This document shows, one piece after another, positions 54,960-64,000 of a stretch of 64,000 bases of DNA. Each line of letters begins with the position of its first letter. Position 1 is the first letter of the stretch. The position numbers were made by a program, and so were the translations under genes. The notes beneath the pieces were generated by a model. That model did not search any database. It saw only the letters and a program-made list of their open reading frames with translations, and was not told where the DNA came from. Origin of the DNA: Ottelia alismoides (lineage: Eukaryota > Streptophyta > Magnoliopsida > Alismatales > Hydrocharitaceae); contig JAZKJV010008271.1 in assembly GCA_037367405.1 (NCBI GenBank), positions 62,001 through 126,000 of the forward strand, read 5' to 3'.

Positions 54960-55715
54960 TTAATTCTATTCCCGAGTTGAATGGTTCTAAATTCAAAAAT
55001 TAGAAAGAAAATGTTATAATTGTTTTGGGATCCATGGACTTAGACCTTGCACTTAGGGATGAACAACCATCTCCTCTTACATCTGAAAGTTCCATTGAAG
55101 ATAAAAGGAACTTTGAGATATGGGAGCGTTCCAATCGCATGTGTCTAATGATCATGAAATGTGCAATCCCAGAAAACTTCAGATGTGCTATTTCTGAGGA
55201 GACTAGTGCAATCAAGTTCCTTGAGGAGATAGAAAAGCGTTCCGCAAAAAATGAAAAGGTTGAGACAAGCACCCTCCTTGGGAAACTTGTTTCAATAAAG
55301 CACAAAGCCACATGGAACATAAGGGAGCATATTATAGAAATGTCCCATCTTGCATCAAAATTAAAGGCACTGAAGTTGGAGTTATCGGATGATTTACTCA
55401 TACACTTAGTGTTAATATCTCTTCCTATGCAATTCAGTCAATTCAAGATAAGTTACAATTTGCCAAAAAGAGAAATGGACTCTTAATGAGCCCATCTCTC
55501 ATTATGTACAAGAGGAAGAGAGAATGAATCAAGATAGAACTGAAGTGCTTATCTGGTTACTAATCCAAAGTTCAAGAAAAGGAAATGGACAAAGGAAGCT
55601 GCTAAGGAATCCTTACCTAAAGGAAATCAAAGGAATCTTAAGGACAATAAACAAACTTGTTTCTTTTGCAAAGGTGAAGGTCATGTGAAAAAAGAATGTA
55701 CCAAATATCATGCAT
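54960..55715 (+). pseudogene. Copia gag
   Basis: A UBN2-type Gag: WERSNRMCLMIMKCAIPENF, LEEIEKRSAKNEKVETSTLL, LVSIKHKATWNIREHIIEMS and LVLISLPMQFSQFKISYNL (55025-55486), then in a shifted frame the zinc knuckle CFFCKGEGHVKKEC (CX2CX4HX4C) at about 55660. The frame breaks near 55480. Confidence 0.9.
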
Positions 55716-55760
55716 GGCGTGAAAAGAAAGGTACATCTCTTGCTTTAATTTGTTCTGAAG

Positions 55761-55978
55761 TTAATTTGACTTATGTACCTAACCACATCTGGTGGGTGGA
55801 CTCCGGTACTACTATTCACATAAGTGTATCTATGCAGAGCTCCCAAAATTGTCGAATGCCAAGTGATGCTTAATTTGACTTATGTACCTAACCACATCTG
55901 GTGGGTGGACTCCGGTACTACTATTCACATAAGTGTATCTATGCAGAGCTCCCAAAATTGTCGAATGCCAAGTGATGC
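55761..55978 (+). repeat. Perfect 109-bp tandem duplication in the protease region
   Basis: 55761-55869 and 55870-55978 appear identical. The unit covers the protease active site HIWWVDSGTTIHISVS. Because 109 is not a multiple of three the second copy is out of frame, adding a break to the polyprotein. Confidence 0.92.
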
Positions 55979-56455
55979 TGAAAAATTCATTTATGTGGGG
56001 AATGGTAGGACTGTGGGAGTTGAAGATGTTACGGATTTTCGATTATCATTAAGTACTGGTTGTTTTTTAGATTTGAAATAGACTTTTGTATTTCCCATCT
56101 TTTCGAAGGAACTTAATTTCCATTTATTTGTTGGACAAATTGGGTTGTGAATGTTCTTTTGAGAACGGAAAGTTGAAGTTGTTTCTTAATTCCAATTTGA
56201 TAGGTACTGGTTCTTTATCTATTTATGATAATCTATATTTGATTCACACAACTTCTTCAAACCTTGAAACCTTGCATGTCGATTCATGTGGTACAAAGCG
56301 CAAGTTAACTAAAGAGAATTCAGGTTTATTATGGCACAAGCGCTTGGGTCATATATCCAAACAAAGGATAGATGGACTTGTGTCAATAGGAATTCTTGAC
56401 TCCCTTGATTACTCAAATTTTGATATATATATATATATATATATATTGAATGTTT
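55761..56455 (+). pseudogene. Copia protease and pre-integrase region
   Basis: WWVDSGTTIH is the aspartic protease site. Next come YVGNGRTVGVEDVTDFRLSL, then in another frame FPSFRRNLISIYLLDKLGCE and the integrase zinc head LLWHKRLGHISKQRIDGLVS. An (AT)n microsatellite at 56422-56445 interrupts the second half of the zinc head. Confidence 0.88.
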
Positions 56456-57020
56456 AAAAGGAAAAAGAACAAACAAAGGAAAATTAGGTACCGTTAAAAC
56501 TTCAATCATCTTAGAACTAATTCATACAGATATTTGTGGACCATTCCCTACAACTTCTTGGAATAGACAATAATATTTCATTACGTTCATAGACGATTAC
56601 TCCATATACGAGTACTTATATCTAATACACAAAAATCTCAATCTTTGGACGTGTTCAAGTCATTCAAGGTTGAAGTTGAAAATCAACTTGAAAAAAGGAT
56701 TAAGGTTGTTCGATCTGACCGTGGTGGGGAATACTATGGTAAATATGATGGATCAAGTGAACAACGTCCAGGGCCTTTTACTTCTTTTCTTAAGAAATGT
56801 GACATTGTTCCTCAGTATACAATGACAGGTACTCCTAACATGAATGGTATTACTGAGAGACGAAATAAAATATTAAAAGATATGGTAGGGAGTATAATTA
56901 GTCATTCAATCTTACCAGAATCCTTATGGGAAGAAGCATTAAAGACAGCAGCTTACATTCTAAATAGAGTTACTGACAAAAGCAGTACCGAAAACCCCAT
57001 ACGAACTATGGAGGGGTAAA
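56456..57020 (+). pseudogene. Copia integrase core
   Basis: HTDICGPFPTTSWNRQ, a stop, FITFIDDYSIYEYLYLI, then an open frame 56645-57019 with VRSDRGGEYYGKYDG, FLKKCDIVPQYTMTGTPNMN and ERRNKILKDMVGSIISHSIL. The catalytic D, D and E residues can be placed (HTDICGP, GTPNMNGITE region for the last two), but the frame is broken. Confidence 0.88.
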
Positions 57021-57526
57021 ACGTCCAGCCTTAGACACCTTCATATATGGGGATGTCCAGCAGAGGCAAGGTCGTATAAGCCACATGAGAAGAAAGTTGA
57101 CTCTAAAATTGTTACTTGTCATTTTGTTGGATACTCCAAATGATCTAAAGGTTATAAGTTTTTTGACCCCAAGACCAAGTCCATATTTGAAACAAGAAAT
57201 GCTTATTTCTTTGAGGATGTTGGTTTGGGTGGTGATGATAATGTGAGAGAAATTGCTTTGAAGAACATGATTCTTCTCCTAAAGATACAAATGTTCATAA
57301 TCAAGTTCTAATTCCCATTGTTGTTCAAACTATGGATATGGATGAAACTAATGTTGAACAACCTCACATTATACAAACCCAACAACCTCGAGAAAATCAG
57401 GTTCAAGTGCCTCTAAGAAGATCCACTGGATCAAGGAGAAATGCAATTTCAAATGATTATATTGTATTTTTCCAAAAACATGAGGATGGTTTATTGGAAG
57501 ATGACCCAATTACCTTCCAATAAGCT

Positions 57527-58285
57527 ATGCAAAGCTCTAAATATCTAATGTGGATTGATGCCATGAATGAAGAAATGAAGTCAATGAGCGATAATGATGT
57601 ATGGGAAATTGTCCTGTTTCCTACAGGTGTAAAACCCATTAACTGCAAATGGATCTACAAGATCAAAAGAGGTTCAATGGGTAATATAGAAAAATATAAA
57701 GTACGTCTTGTTGCCAAAGGATTCACTCAAAAAGCAGCCATTGACTACACTGAAACCTTCTCTCCAGTTTCATCGAAGGATTCTTTTAGAGTCATACTGT
57801 CATTAGTAGCTCATTTTGATCTTGAGTTGCATCAAATGGATGTTAAAACTGCATTTCTTAATGGTGACATTAATGAAATAATTTATATGGAGCAATCCGA
57901 AAGTTTTGAATTAGGAGATTCAAAAGAAATAGTTTGCACATTAAAGAAATCTATTTATGGACTCAAGCAAGCTTCACGTCAATGGTATCATAAATTTTAT
58001 CAAGTTGTTATCTCATTTGGTTTCGAGGCTAATGTGGTGGATGAATGCGTATACCAAAAGTTTTCTATGGGCAAATATATTTTCCTGGTTTTATATGTTG
58101 ACGACATATTACTTGCATGCGATCATATTGGGTTACTGCAAGAGACTAAGAGATTTCTTTCAAAACATTTTGAAATGAAGGATCTTCGTGATGCTTCTTT
58201 TGTATTAGGAATCCAAATATATAGAGATCATTCTCAATATATTCTTGGATTATCACAAAAGAACTATATTGAAAAGGTTCTCTAA
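57527..58285 (+). CDS. Copia reverse transcriptase, open over 252 codons
   Basis: A well-kept reverse transcriptase: WIDAMNEEMKSMSDNDVWEI, VKPINCKWIYKIKRGSMGNI, RLVAKGFTQKAAIDYTETFS, LHQMDVKTAFLNGDINEIIY, SIYGLKQASRQWYHKFYQVV and the catalytic FLVLYVDDILLACD. It ends at KNYIEKVL with a stop where family members continue. It is part of a broken polyprotein, so it is unlikely to act alone. Confidence 0.93.
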   Translation: MQSSKYLMWIDAMNEEMKSMSDNDVWEIVLFPTGVKPINCKWIYKIKRGSMGNIEKYKVRLVAKGFTQKAAIDYTETFSPVSSKDSFRVILSLVAHFDLELHQMDVKTAFLNGDINEIIYMEQSESFELGDSKEIVCTLKKSIYGLKQASRQWYHKFYQVVISFGFEANVVDECVYQKFSMGKYIFLVLYVDDILLACDHIGLLQETKRFLSKHFEMKDLRDASFVLGIQIYRDHSQYILGLSQKNYIEKVL

Positions 58286-58294
58286 AAATACAGG

Positions 58295-59068
58295 ATGTAT
58301 CTGTGTAAGCTAGGTGATACCCCAGTATCCAAGGGAGACAAGTTTAGTCTCACTCAATGCCCTAAGAATCAAGTTGAAGCTAATGAAATGAGAAGTATTC
58401 CATATGCATCCGTTGTGGGAAGTTTGATGTATGCTCAAGTTTGTACTCATCCAGACATTACATACATTGTTGGAATGTTGGGGCAGATATTTAAGCAACC
58501 CTGGGCTTAGATCATTGGAAGGCAAAGAGGGTGATGCGATATTTACAAAGAACAAAAGATTTCATTCTCACATACAGGAGGTCATATCAATTAGAGATCA
58601 TTGGTACTCAGATTCTGACTTCGCTGGATGCCAGGATAGTCGTAGATCCACTTCAGGCTATATTTTTCTTCTAGCTGGAGGAGTTGTTTCATGGAAGAGT
58701 GCTAAACAATCAATAGTAGCCACTTCAACAATGCCAGCAGAATTTATAGCTTGTTATGAGGCGACGAATCCTGCAATATGGCTAAGGAATTTTGTCACGG
58801 GTTTGCGCATTCTTGAAAAATTAAAAGATGTGACAACCAATCAGAGGTGTTATATTCCAACAACAATAAAAGTTTGTCAAAGTCAAATCACATCGGCATC
58901 AAATTTTTGGCTGTGAAGGAAAGAGTTCAGAATGGTCAGGTTTCTATAGAGCACATTGGAACAAACCTTATGGTTGCGGATCCACTTACAAAAGGATTAC
59001 CGCCTAAGGTCTTTCATGAACATGTTGAACATATGAGTGTTCTACAACTAAATGATGCTTTGGACTAG
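58295..59068 (+). pseudogene. Copia RNase H
   Basis: Frames in several phases give EMRSIPYASVVGSLMYAQVC, DSDFAGCQDSRRSTSGYIFL, GGVVSWKSAKQSIVATSTMP, EFIACYEATNPAIWLRNFV and QVSIEHIGTNLMVADPLTKG LPPK. At least three frameshifts break the domain. Confidence 0.9.
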
Positions 59069-59457
59069 TGGGAGTCGTTCTTTAGTGCCTTTGTATTTTG
59101 AACATATTTTATTTCTGCAAAATAAAAGCTTTTACTATTGTATTCTGAACTAATAAGTATATATCGAATTGGGAAACTATATTCGGATCTGTTGAAAGTT
59201 AAGTATGTTTTAGATCCCATTTACATGCAATTTTCATGCTACGCAACTATACTTGATCTATGTCATTGGCTATATTTATATATGTGATTATTGTAGGTCT
59301 AATCACAAAAAATAAGATGACCAAGATCTCTTTGATCCTATATCAATATAGTCATGGACAAGATTGGTAAAGATGATGTCTGAGATAACGGTATTAAGCT
59401 CATAAAGTTAAAGGTGAATTAGTACATAACATGATCCATGTGGCTGAAGTGGGAGAT

Positions 59458-59880
59458 TGTTAGAAATAATTTGATGGGCCTACATAAATCATTGCCTGAT
59501 TCAGATTTGTTTGCTATCTTGAATATATTGATAAATATGAGGTGGTCTATTAGAATAGAAGGCTATTATTGCATCATTATTGTATGGTAGAAAATGTGTA
59601 TATACCCTTTGATTGTTTGTATATTCCTTGATGGGTAGAATAACAAACTGTCAACCTACTATATTTAGGCAGGGGGTATGGTCCCCAAGGGAAGTGGGAT
59701 GCGTCGGTTTTCTCATTCCCATCCGAGAAAACATAAGCGGTTACTCATCTCTCTCTCTTTTGGAAAACCATTGCCTGGAGGGGTTGTTAAACAACAATCT
59801 GCAACAATGGATTCAAGTAAGTTTTTCTTATTTCGGATTAATGATCTAAAAAGAACAGTACATTGATTAAATATCTAACA
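59458..59880 (+). repeat. 3' LTR of the Copia element (423 bp)
   Basis: TGTTAGAAATAATTTGATGG to AAATATCTAACA, complete with TG..CA ends. It differs from the 5' LTR by many scattered substitutions, which points to an old insertion. Confidence 0.92.
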
Positions 59881-59881
59881 C

Positions 59882-59916
59882 ATGTGTTTGCATATAACAT
59901 TGTTATTTTACCTTTT
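59882..59916 (+). repeat. 35-bp direct repeat, right of the Copia element
   Basis: Identical to 53704-53738; one extra C separates it from the 3' LTR end. Confidence 0.9.
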
Positions 59917-62448
59917 CATAAAATTTCTTACCTAGTATGCCAACTCTTAATGTGTTCCATACACAAGTGATGCCTTATCATTCAATCTTATAGTTTCCTA
60001 GTTATTTCAATATATATTTGAAAAATGGAGCCTACGCTATGTGTTAGATAACTTTTTTACACCAACATATTTTCTCCTATTTTTTTTTTTAAATTGAATA
60101 CTTGGGGGATTAGATCAAATATATCATCATAGCATCATTCAAATCTCAACTTACTTTGATATTTCTAACTTATCCATCAAAATAGTTAATTTTTAACGAT
60201 CTCAGATTTGTCCAAATTGATCCCTTCCAATGGACATGTTAGGAATGTTTGTTTTACACAAAATTTGAAATACATACTCTATTTAATACTCTAAGTAAAT
60301 CCTCTAAGGATCCATTTCAAAAAAATCGAAAAATTGAGGGGAAAAGGAGCGGGTGAGGAAAGTTATCTGCACATGGGTGTAAGCTCTCCATGTATATGTG
60401 CGAATAACTTTAATGAGATGCGGGCTCACCACTCCCATGTTGAGCCTACAATCTCATCCACCTATTTTAAATCACGCAATTCAAATTATTTGCATACTAA
60501 TCATTTTGATTTAATGTTGAAAAATATATTTTGGTCGTTTTGTCACATTCTAAATATAGAATGTGACAACCCAATATACTTAAATGGTATAGAATCCAAT
60601 TGCCCTAATTGATTTATTCCCCTCTCTCTCTCATTTGATGGCAGCTCTGGAAATGGAGGCGGTCAACGGGTTTGGATCTGCTTGAAGGCAATGTAGGTGC
60701 ATTCTGATAGAATATTAGATCCTCGATCTTGATTCTTCTCGTCAAAATATTCCGTTTGAGACTTATATCGCTAAAATCCATATCATTGATATATTCCAAT
60801 ACGATTTTTTTAGGATTTGAGGCTGTTAAGTTTCGGGTTTCACACATGGATTTGAGGCTTTTCTTGTATTTATCGATGACTACATGCAATGAAGAAGAGC
60901 ATGGCCCTATCCCCCTTCTGTCTCCCGACAGTGGCACACAACAAGGAGGAGTTGGTGAACGAGGGCGGAGGAGGGAAGCGTGACGTGCGACGAATGTGTA
61001 GCGCGTCGTGGTTGTGTGTGGCAGAGGCAGAGTAGGGGGTGATTATTTATGAATCTTAGATCGTGTTTATAAAACCCAAATTGTATTTTACAAATCTCAT
61101 ATTGTTTTCTACATATCTCATTTACTATTTACCATCTCAGATTTTTTTACATTTTATCAATTTCTAACAGACTACGTTTTGATGCATGTGTTCACTCAAA
61201 TATTACAAAGTGATCAAGGACAAAGCTAAAAATATCTATTGGGGGGTTGAGATGTTATTTATGTTCTTATAACCATCAATCATTTTCGTTGGCAATGTTT
61301 ATTGGATTTTAAAGATCGTATAATGATGAATACACGATTCATCATCTTTATTCTTTTATTTTAGCTTCATTTCCTTGGTCAAATACCTGTAAATATCTAC
61401 TAATTTCATGATATTACCATTTTGCATGCATTTGTTAAATATGCATTTTCAACACTTTTTATACTCAAATAAAATATAAAAAAGAAAAGAAAAAAGAAAA
61501 GAAAAATAAAGGATGTGTTTATGAAATAAATTCAGACTGACCCGAACCCTGAGAGAAGGTCAAGACTTGACCAATCGACCAGGAATAAAGTAGGGAGAGA
61601 TAGGGTCTTTAATTCAAAAATATAAAAATAATTTGTAAATTTTTTCCTGTATATTTGTATAAAACTTGTACTATTTTATTTGTACATAAATTGATCTCAA
61701 ATTAAATATTTTTCTAAATAAAAGTTGTAAATAAAAATGTGTTATAAATAATAAAAATATGTGCAAAATAAAATAACGTACAGATTACATATAATCACAC
61801 TCATAAAAAGTCGTAAAGCGATAATTGAAATACTAATTCCGGCTCCATATGAACTCAAATTGAATCAAACTCACTTTCATTGTACTCTAAATTAAATTAT
61901 CTTTCAAATGGTTATAGTTTCATATTTTTTAGAGTTACGGTTGAAACGTCGATTTTCAGGAGTGGTTTGTGCAGTTTTACCACTTACTTATTTTACATAT
62001 TTATTCATGTTTAATTTTTTACATAATGTACATAATTGTGAATATTATATTTTTATTAAAAATACAAAAAAATAATAAAAATAAAAAAAATAAAAAAACA
62101 TTTAAAAATAATTTACTTATTTGTACATGCATATATTATAATATATGTACATAATACTTGTATATGATTAATTTCCTTAAATAAAAATCACCAAAAATTA
62201 ATTATCTAATATATATTAATTAAATTAATTTAATTATAAAATTTAGATTTAATTATTTAATTTATTCATTTATTTGATTTGAAAACTTACCTTGTATATA
62301 ATGATTTGATTTTATACCTTAAATAGCCACCATTAAGGTGGCTAATTAATTTTTATAAATAAATTAATTAAATTTTATTTAAATCTGAATTTTGTTTTTA
62401 ATTAATTAATTTAATTAATTAATTAACCAATAGACACATTCCTTATTT
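59917..62448. other. AT-rich stretch without a recognised gene
   Basis: The frames are short (at most about 107 codons) and carry no known motif. Long A/T runs and a TTAATTAATT-type palindromic stretch (62395-62430) are present. Confidence 0.5.
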
Positions 62449-62464
62449 CACTACAAAAGAGACG

Positions 62465-62725
62465 GGATTGGCGTGCACATGATGGCTCGTAATGTGCACG
62501 CCAAGTGCACGCCATGTGCATGCCCGATTATTGGGCGAGCACATGTGCTCGTTCACGGCATGGTCGCCGATACGAGAGTCGCCCTGGCAGGTGGGCGAGC
62601 ACATTAGTACGCTATATCCTCGCCGCTTGTTGGCGTGCACATATGTGCTCGTCGAAATAATCGCCCCTAATAAGAAAGGACGATCATTTATGGAGCCCCT
62701 GGCGAGCACATGTGCTCGCCCAAAC
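62465..62725. repeat. CACTA subterminal repeats
   Basis: At least six variants of GGCGAGCACATGTGCTCGCC or GGCGTGCACAT occur in both orientations at about 62468, 62490-62520, 62533, 62593, 62632 and 62700. Such short inverted motifs near CACTA ends are transposase-binding sites in known family members. Confidence 0.75.
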
Positions 62726-62740
62726 TAATGTATAGAAAAA

Positions 62741-62788
62741 AATTATACAGGTTCGGCGGGGTTTTGACGTCCCGTCGAACCTGTATAG
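62741..62788. repeat. Hairpin in the CACTA end
   Basis: TATACAGGTTCGGCGGG and CCCGTCGAACCTGTATA pair over 17 bases with one mismatch around a 10-base loop (GTTTTGACGT). Confidence 0.85.
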
Positions 62789-63065
62789 CCTACCAAGAGA
62801 CCACTGCAGGTGCTTATCAGAGCTCGCTAAGCGCATATATAGTATACCAGTTCGTCAACTAAATTAACTAGCATTGACAAGTCGAACTCACACAATATAC
62901 ATGAACTTAGAAACTAACCATTCAAATTTAACATCTAAATACAACAAATATATGTTCGAAGCAACAACGACAAGTAAAATTACAACAAATTATACTATCA
63001 AAGTTTATATAAATTAAAAGACGCGCAAAAGTTTAACAACAACACAAGCCAATAGCAACAACAAT

Positions 63066-64000
63066 TCACTTCTTCTTTGATCTAAAAATTTTAGATATTA
63101 AACCATACTTTGATTTCTTTTTTCCCTTCTCATTCTCTTTAAACCTAGCATACGTGTGTGCCTCTTCTTCAGGGTCGTTCTCCTCCTCCTCTTCGTCATC
63201 CGATTCAATCTCCTCAGGTTGAGATGCATGCCCTTGTGACCTATTTTATATATGGAAGATATATACCTGTTACTTGCATTTTGTAGATATAGAAATATAA
63301 AATTATTACTTATTCTAAGTAGAATACTTACGTGTACATGTACGCCGTGAAATCTTCTCGGAGCTTCGTCACCTGCTCCACCATCATCGCCATCTGCGAT
63401 TCCATTGGCAATGATGATTGGGACGAATGTGGTTGTGAGTACGACGCCTAGGAGTATGCAGAATAGGAATGACGATGTTCCTCCACATAGTATGGAGGAA
63501 GACCACCAAGCGTCTACTTCCTGTTCGCCACAACATCCCTCTCCTCCAACACCTTATAAAATTTTCATTGTTTAATATGAAATTATATATAAAAAATGAA
63601 TATAGTAAGTTAATATTTATGTATACCTGCTTATAGATTGTTTTATCGAATGGTGATTGCTCTCTAGTTGGATGACCACCCCATTTTTCTGCAGATAGTG
63701 CCAAGTAATGATCCTGAAATACAAAATGAAATATAAAAAATGAGTTATAATATATCTTTCAATTGCAAATAAATTGATAGACTTACCAACAATTCTCTTG
63801 CTTCAGAAGTGGACCATTGCGACTCTCCTTCTTTCCCACTCATGTGGGACCTCGACCACCACTCCTGAAAAGATGATTCTCTTTCAAACCTAACTGCTTG
63901 AAAAATAATTTTAAGATATAATAACAACATTTCATTATATTAAAGTAGATTTGAAACATTAAATTTTATATTGTAATACCATCTCCGCTCTAATCTGATT
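63066..64000 (-). pseudogene. CACTA-associated gene, last four exons, two TAG stops
   Basis: Minus-strand exons with consistent splice sites: about 63899-63787 (VRFERESSFQEWWSRSHMSG, TSEARELL), 63713-63627 (DHYLALSAEKWGGHPTREQS, DKTIYKQ), 63552-63332 (VLEERDVVANRK, then GGLPPYYVEEHRHSYSAYS and MAMMVEQVTKLREDFTAYM) and 63240-63066 (SQGHASQPEEIESDDEEEEE, ending ISKIFRSKKK). The style fits the accessory protein of plant CACTA elements (Transposase_24-like), but I do not recognise a catalytic domain. In-frame TAG codons at 63514-63516 and 63448-63450 break exon 3. Confidence 0.65.

Larger units (their letters stand above)
53739..59880 (+). mobile_element. Copia LTR retrotransposon, plus strand, with truncated 5' LTR
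   Basis: Order: 5' LTR (53739-54106), primer-binding site, gag (about 54960-55700), protease, integrase, reverse transcriptase, RNase H (to about 59066), purine tract GAAGTGGGAGAT and 3' LTR (59458-59880). This is the Copia order. The 3' LTR starts TGTTAGAAATAATTTG and both end AAATATCTAACA. The 5' LTR lacks about 55 bases at its start. Several frameshifts and stops, plus a 109-bp tandem duplication, make it defective, though reverse transcriptase is open over 252 codons. Confidence 0.94.
62449..64000 (-). mobile_element. CACTA (En/Spm) element, one end and last exons, cut by the window
   Basis: CACTACAAAAGAGACGGG at 62449 is the terminal motif of CACTA elements. Next come several subterminal palindromic words, then a hairpin, then a gene on the minus strand whose end faces this terminus. 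This layout (terminus, subterminal repeats, gene end) is that of a CACTA 3' end. The other terminus and most of the coding part lie beyond the window. The 3-bp target duplication cannot be checked. Confidence 0.75.

Noticed and set aside
1..64000. CRISPR arrays, bacterial operons, rRNA or tRNA genes
   Set aside because: The tandem repeats seen have no regular unique spacers, and no rRNA or tRNA signature was recognised; tRNA-like matches are only primer-binding sites. The sequence is eukaryotic.

Overview
This window is plant nuclear DNA. It has spliceosomal introns, dense retrotransposons (Copia LTR elements, L1-type and RTE-type LINEs), many small hAT-like DNA transposons and one CACTA end. 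The species cannot be read from the sequence.

The one host gene I can support is a LEO1 homologue (Arabidopsis VIP4), a subunit of the PAF1 transcription-elongation complex. It lies on the minus strand. Its start codon is at 52338 and its stop at 10653, so 1,956 coding bases are spread over about 41.7 kb. I could place 11 exons, 651 codons in all. Every exon length is a multiple of three and every intron falls in phase 0. Three introns are swollen: intron 1 (about 6.5 kb), intron 2 (about 25.8 kb) and intron 10 (about 4.0 kb). Nearly everything else between 10.6 and 52.4 kb is transposon sequence inside those introns.

Layout. 1-10.4 kb: downstream of LEO1; decayed LINE pieces on both strands and three hAT-like elements, one carrying a G-rich minisatellite. 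10.65-19.44 kb: LEO1 exons 11 to 3; intron 10 holds a LINE fragment, a 226-bp MITE and a 219-bp tandem repeat. 19.44-45.27 kb: intron 2, with a non-autonomous LTR element (21.65-24.42 kb), a Copia element with short LTRs (25.68-31.96 kb) carrying three insertions, an isolated LINE ORF1 (32.2-33.6 kb), a LINE interrupted by an internally deleted Copia (33.8-37.1 kb), and a near full-length L1-type LINE (37.1-43.9 kb) whose ORF1 is split by a 1.3-kb miniature LTR element. 45.27-52.34 kb: exon 2, intron 1 (two LINE remnants, one split by a MITE) and exon 1, with a (GA)22 tract just before the start codon. 53.7-59.9 kb: a Copia element on the plus strand with a truncated 5' LTR and an unusual 35-bp flanking repeat. 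59.9-62.4 kb: AT-rich, no gene seen. 62.4-64.0 kb: one end of a CACTA element with subterminal palindromes, a hairpin and the last exons of a transposon gene, cut by the window edge.

Nested insertions give a relative order: LINEs first, then LTR elements and MITEs inside them. Target-site duplications of 5 bp (LTR), 8 bp (hAT) and 18 bp (LINE tail) mark many insertions. I found no clearly new biological system. The most interesting points are the expanded LEO1 gene, the non-canonical Copia insertion at 53.7 kb, and the amber-only stop codons in the LINE and CACTA reading frames.
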